Shown here: positions 62,000-64,000 of the stretch, piece by piece
Position numbering within the stretch: the stretch's first letter is position 1
Layout of the letters: every line of letters starts with the position of its first letter
Assembly: GCF_026420845.1 (NCBI RefSeq)
Contig: NZ_JAOWCB010000004.1
Span: forward strand, 62,001-126,000
Direction: 5' to 3'
DNA: 64,000 nt
Source of the DNA: Streptomyces sp. PR69
GTDB taxonomy: Bacteria; Actinomycetota; Actinomycetes; Streptomycetales; Streptomycetaceae
Notes under the pieces: model-generated
What the model was told of the DNA's origin: nothing
What the model saw: the letters and a program-made list of their open reading frames with translations, nothing else
The model's database searches: none
Position numbers and translations under genes: made by a program

Positions 62000-62442
62000 G
62001 AGTGGCTCTCTTCTTCGTGATCGGGGTCGTTCGTCGCAGCTCGTGCGTCGTCGCGGCCGGTGCGTCAGGTGCCTCAGGTGTCTCAGGTGGCTCAGGTGCG
62101 CTGTGCTGCATTCGGTGCGTCTGATGCGTGGTGTGCACCTGATATGTCTGGTGCGTCTGGTGCGTCGTCGCAGGTCATGCGCCGTCTTGAGCTGTCGGGT
62201 CCGGGACGGTCGGCCCTCGACTGGTTATTCATCTGCCGTTAACGCTGTGTGGCCTAGTACACAAGCCGTTTCCAGCCGGGTGCAGTCACCGAAACCATGA
62301 AGGAGTTGGCTGGCCGCCGGTCTCGTCTTGTAGATTCGAACGAAAGGTGAGGCTCAGTAACCTCACCGTTTTCCCCCGGAAACCATGGCCACAGGTCACC
62401 GGTGACAACCGGACAACGACAAGAGAGATCGGCGGCGACGAG
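62000..62442. other. 443-bp divergent control region between xdh and pucR-type gene
   Basis: No gene seen. It holds four 9-bp tandem units TCAGGTGNC (62065-62100), an inverted repeat TGTGT-N8-ACACA (62246-62263) and a stronger one, GGTGAGG-N8-CCTCACC (62346-62367), in the AT-richer part next to the regulator. These are candidate PucR operators and the promoters of both units. Confidence 0.6.
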
Positions 62443-64000
62443 ATGCGGCTGCGCGCACTGCTGGAGACCGATGCGCTGGGGCTGCGGCTGCTCGGCGGCG
62501 AGGAGGAACTCGACCGCGGCGTCCGTGGCGTGATGACCACCGACCTGAGAGACCCGAGCCGCTATCTCTCAGGCGGCGAGCTGGTGCTCACCGGCCTGGC
62601 CTGGCGGCGTTCGGCGGAGGACTCCGAGCCGTTCGTCCGGATTCTGGCGAGCGCGGGGGTGGCCGGTCTGGCCGCCGGCGAGGCCGAGCTGGGCGACATT
62701 CCGGATGATTTGGTCGAGGCGTGTTTGCGCCATCGACTACCACTCTTTGCAGTTAATGAATCCGTTGCGTTCGCGACCATTACTGAGTATGTCGTACGAC
62801 AGGTCTCCGGCGAGCGGGCCGGCGATCTGGCAGCCGTCGTGGACCGGCACCGGCGGCTCATGACCTCTGGCCCGGCGGGCGGCGGCCCGGAGGTCGTCCT
62901 CGATCTCCTCGGCTCTGACCTGGACCTTCGTGCCTGGGTGCTGTCCCCGTCGGGCCGTCGCATCGCGGGCGCCGGAGAGCCGCTTCCCACCGGCGTGAGC
63001 GCCGCCCTCGCGGGTGAACACCTGGCCGCCTCCCGGGCGGGGCGGCGGGCCCCGTACCGCGCGGTAGTAGGCGGATCCACCTATTCCCTCTTCCCGATCC
63101 GTAATTCGGGCCGTGGGGCCGCTCCCGCCTCCCGGGATGTGCGGGAGACGGTGCTGTCCGATTGGCTGCTGGCGGTGGAGGCGGACGCGGGCGACTGGCC
63201 GGCGGCGCGGCTGGATCTGCTCCAGGGCGTCACCCAGCTGATCGCGGTCGAACGGGACCGCCGGGAAGCGGCTCGCACGGTACGGCGGCGGCTTGCCCAG
63301 GAAGTCCTGGAGCTGGTCCAGACCGGCGCCCCGCCCGCGGAGATCGCCGCCCGGCTGCGCGTGGCCGCCCCCGTGCTGCTGCCGGGGCTCGGCGCGGCGC
63401 CGCACTGGCAGGTCGTGGTGGCGCGTGTGGACTGGGAGACCCCGGAAGGCACGACGGCGGCGGGCGCGCCCGCCACGGCCCCGGCCGCGGGCCCGGCCGT
63501 CGAGGCGGGGGCGGTCGCCCAGTCGCTGCTGGAGGAGATCCTGGTGGACCCGGCGGCCCCGGGCTCCGACCCCGCGGACCGGATCGCCGTCGCCCACACG
63601 GGCGAGGAGGCGGTCGCGCTGGTGCCGCTGCCCGCGTCCGCCGTCCCCGTCGACCCCGAGTCCGGCGAGACCGACACCGCCGAGGCGGGGCTGCACGCCG
63701 ACGAACTGCTCGCCTCCGTCCGCGAACCGCTGTCCGCCGGTCTCGCCGACGACGGCCGTCTCACCCTCGGCGTCAGCGCCGCGGTGCACTCCGCGGAGGG
63801 GCTGCGCGGGGCGCTGGAAGAGGCCCGGCACGCCCGCCGGGTGGCCGCGGCCCGGCCGGGCCCCGTGTGCGCGGCCGGCCACCACGAACTGGCCTCCCAT
63901 GTGCTGCTGCTGCCGTTCGTGCCGGACGATGTGCGCCGCGCGTTCACGGCCCGGCTGCTCGATCCGCTGCGCGACTACGACCGGCGGCACCGCGCGGAGC
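62443..64000 (+). CDS. PucR-family purine catabolism regulator (3' truncated by window edge)
   Basis: The frame is open to the window end for 519 codons. The N-terminal PucR domain (~1-125) reads MRLRALLETDALGLRLLGG, then YLSGGELVLTGLAW; a middle alpha/beta domain and a CdaR GGDEF-like region follow; the C-terminal PucR helix-turn-helix lies beyond the edge. It is divergent from the xanthine dehydrogenase operon, the usual position of a purine-responsive regulator. Start ATG 62443; the ribosome site is weak (GGCGACGAG). Confidence 0.88.
   Translation, partial: MRLRALLETDALGLRLLGGEEELDRGVRGVMTTDLRDPSRYLSGGELVLTGLAWRRSAEDSEPFVRILASAGVAGLAAGEAELGDIPDDLVEACLRHRLPLFAVNESVAFATITEYVVRQVSGERAGDLAAVVDRHRRLMTSGPAGGGPEVVLDLLGSDLDLRAWVLSPSGRRIAGAGEPLPTGVSAALAGEHLAASRAGRRAPYRAVVGGSTYSLFPIRNSGRGAAPASRDVRETVLSDWLLAVEADAGDWPAARLDLLQGVTQLIAVERDRREAARTVRRRLAQEVLELVQTGAPPAEIAARLRVAAPVLLPGLGAAPHWQVVVARVDWETPEGTTAAGAPATAPAAGPAVEAGAVAQSLLEEILVDPAAPGSDPADRIAVAHTGEEAVALVPLPASAVPVDPESGETDTAEAGLHADELLASVREPLSAGLADDGRLTLGVSAAVHSAEGLRGALEEARHARRVAAARPGPVCAAGHHELASHVLLLPFVPDDVRRAFTARLLDPLRDYDRRHRAE

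Noticed and set aside
1..64000. Search for CRISPR arrays, tRNA genes, integrases, transposases and phage genes
   Set aside because: No regular spacer-repeat array, no tRNA cloverleaf and no recombinase-like protein were seen; the 8056-8200 array has no unique spacers of CRISPR type.

Overview
The window is very GC-rich DNA with strong actinobacterial coding bias, GTG starts, translationally coupled genes, a SARP regulator, two DtxR/IdeR-type iron boxes and the short GC-rich intergenic repeats common in Streptomyces. I read it as a chromosomal segment of a Streptomyces or close relative. I found no tRNA, rRNA, CRISPR array, integrase or transposase.

Layout. (1) 1-8.05 kb: 3' part of rtcB, then a large adenylation/carrier/acyltransferase-3 gene divergent from a ferric-iron ABC transporter operon; each side has its own iron box. 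(2) 8.4-27.4 kb: a 19-kb block of conflict-system genes. It has a PP2C phosphatase on the plus strand and, on the minus strand, two tightly coupled gene runs. The upstream run (27.4 to 17.2 kb) is alpha/beta-hydrolase, caspase-like protease, MoxR AAA+ ATPase, vWA-GTPase fusion, short GAP1 protein and kinase with a PQQ propeller. The downstream run (16.9 to 9.2 kb) is zinc-ribbon/vWA-like protein, stand-alone GTPase, long GAP1 protein and membrane vWA protein. (3) 28-40 kb: aerobic cobalamin (corrin ring) genes cobL, cobM, cobK, cobIJ, cobH, cobG and cobN, with a cobalamin riboswitch before cobN and an unrelated SGNH hydrolase inside the locus. (4) 40-53.7 kb: a grixazone-like cluster for 3-amino-4-hydroxybenzoate and its aldehyde: aspartate kinase, griI, griH, griF, griE, griC, griD, an MFS exporter, an FAD oxidase, a SARP, an F420/NADP-type oxidoreductase and a LuxR regulator. 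(5) 53.8-55 kb: a secreted GH6 glycosidase. (6) 55.2-64 kb: purine catabolism: xdhC, an NCS2 purine permease, three xanthine dehydrogenase subunits, and a divergent PucR-family regulator cut by the window end.

How they work together. Region 2 is the most notable. Its parts (MoxR-vWA chaperone pair, GTPases with GAP1 partners, kinase/phosphatase pair, caspase-like protease) match the NTP-dependent vWA-MoxR-VMAP and GAP1-GTPase conflict systems described computationally by Aravind and colleagues. Here they are joined in one locus with two parallel GAP1-GTPase modules. I infer a switch in which signalling and ATP/GTP-driven remodelling release a protease and perhaps the hydrolase. In region 4 the aspartate kinase should feed aspartate semialdehyde to GriI. 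GriI and GriH build the aminohydroxybenzoate ring, GriC/GriD reduce the acid to the aldehyde, and the copper enzyme GriF with chaperone GriE acts on the o-aminophenol. In region 6 PucR probably controls purine uptake and hypoxanthine/xanthine oxidation.
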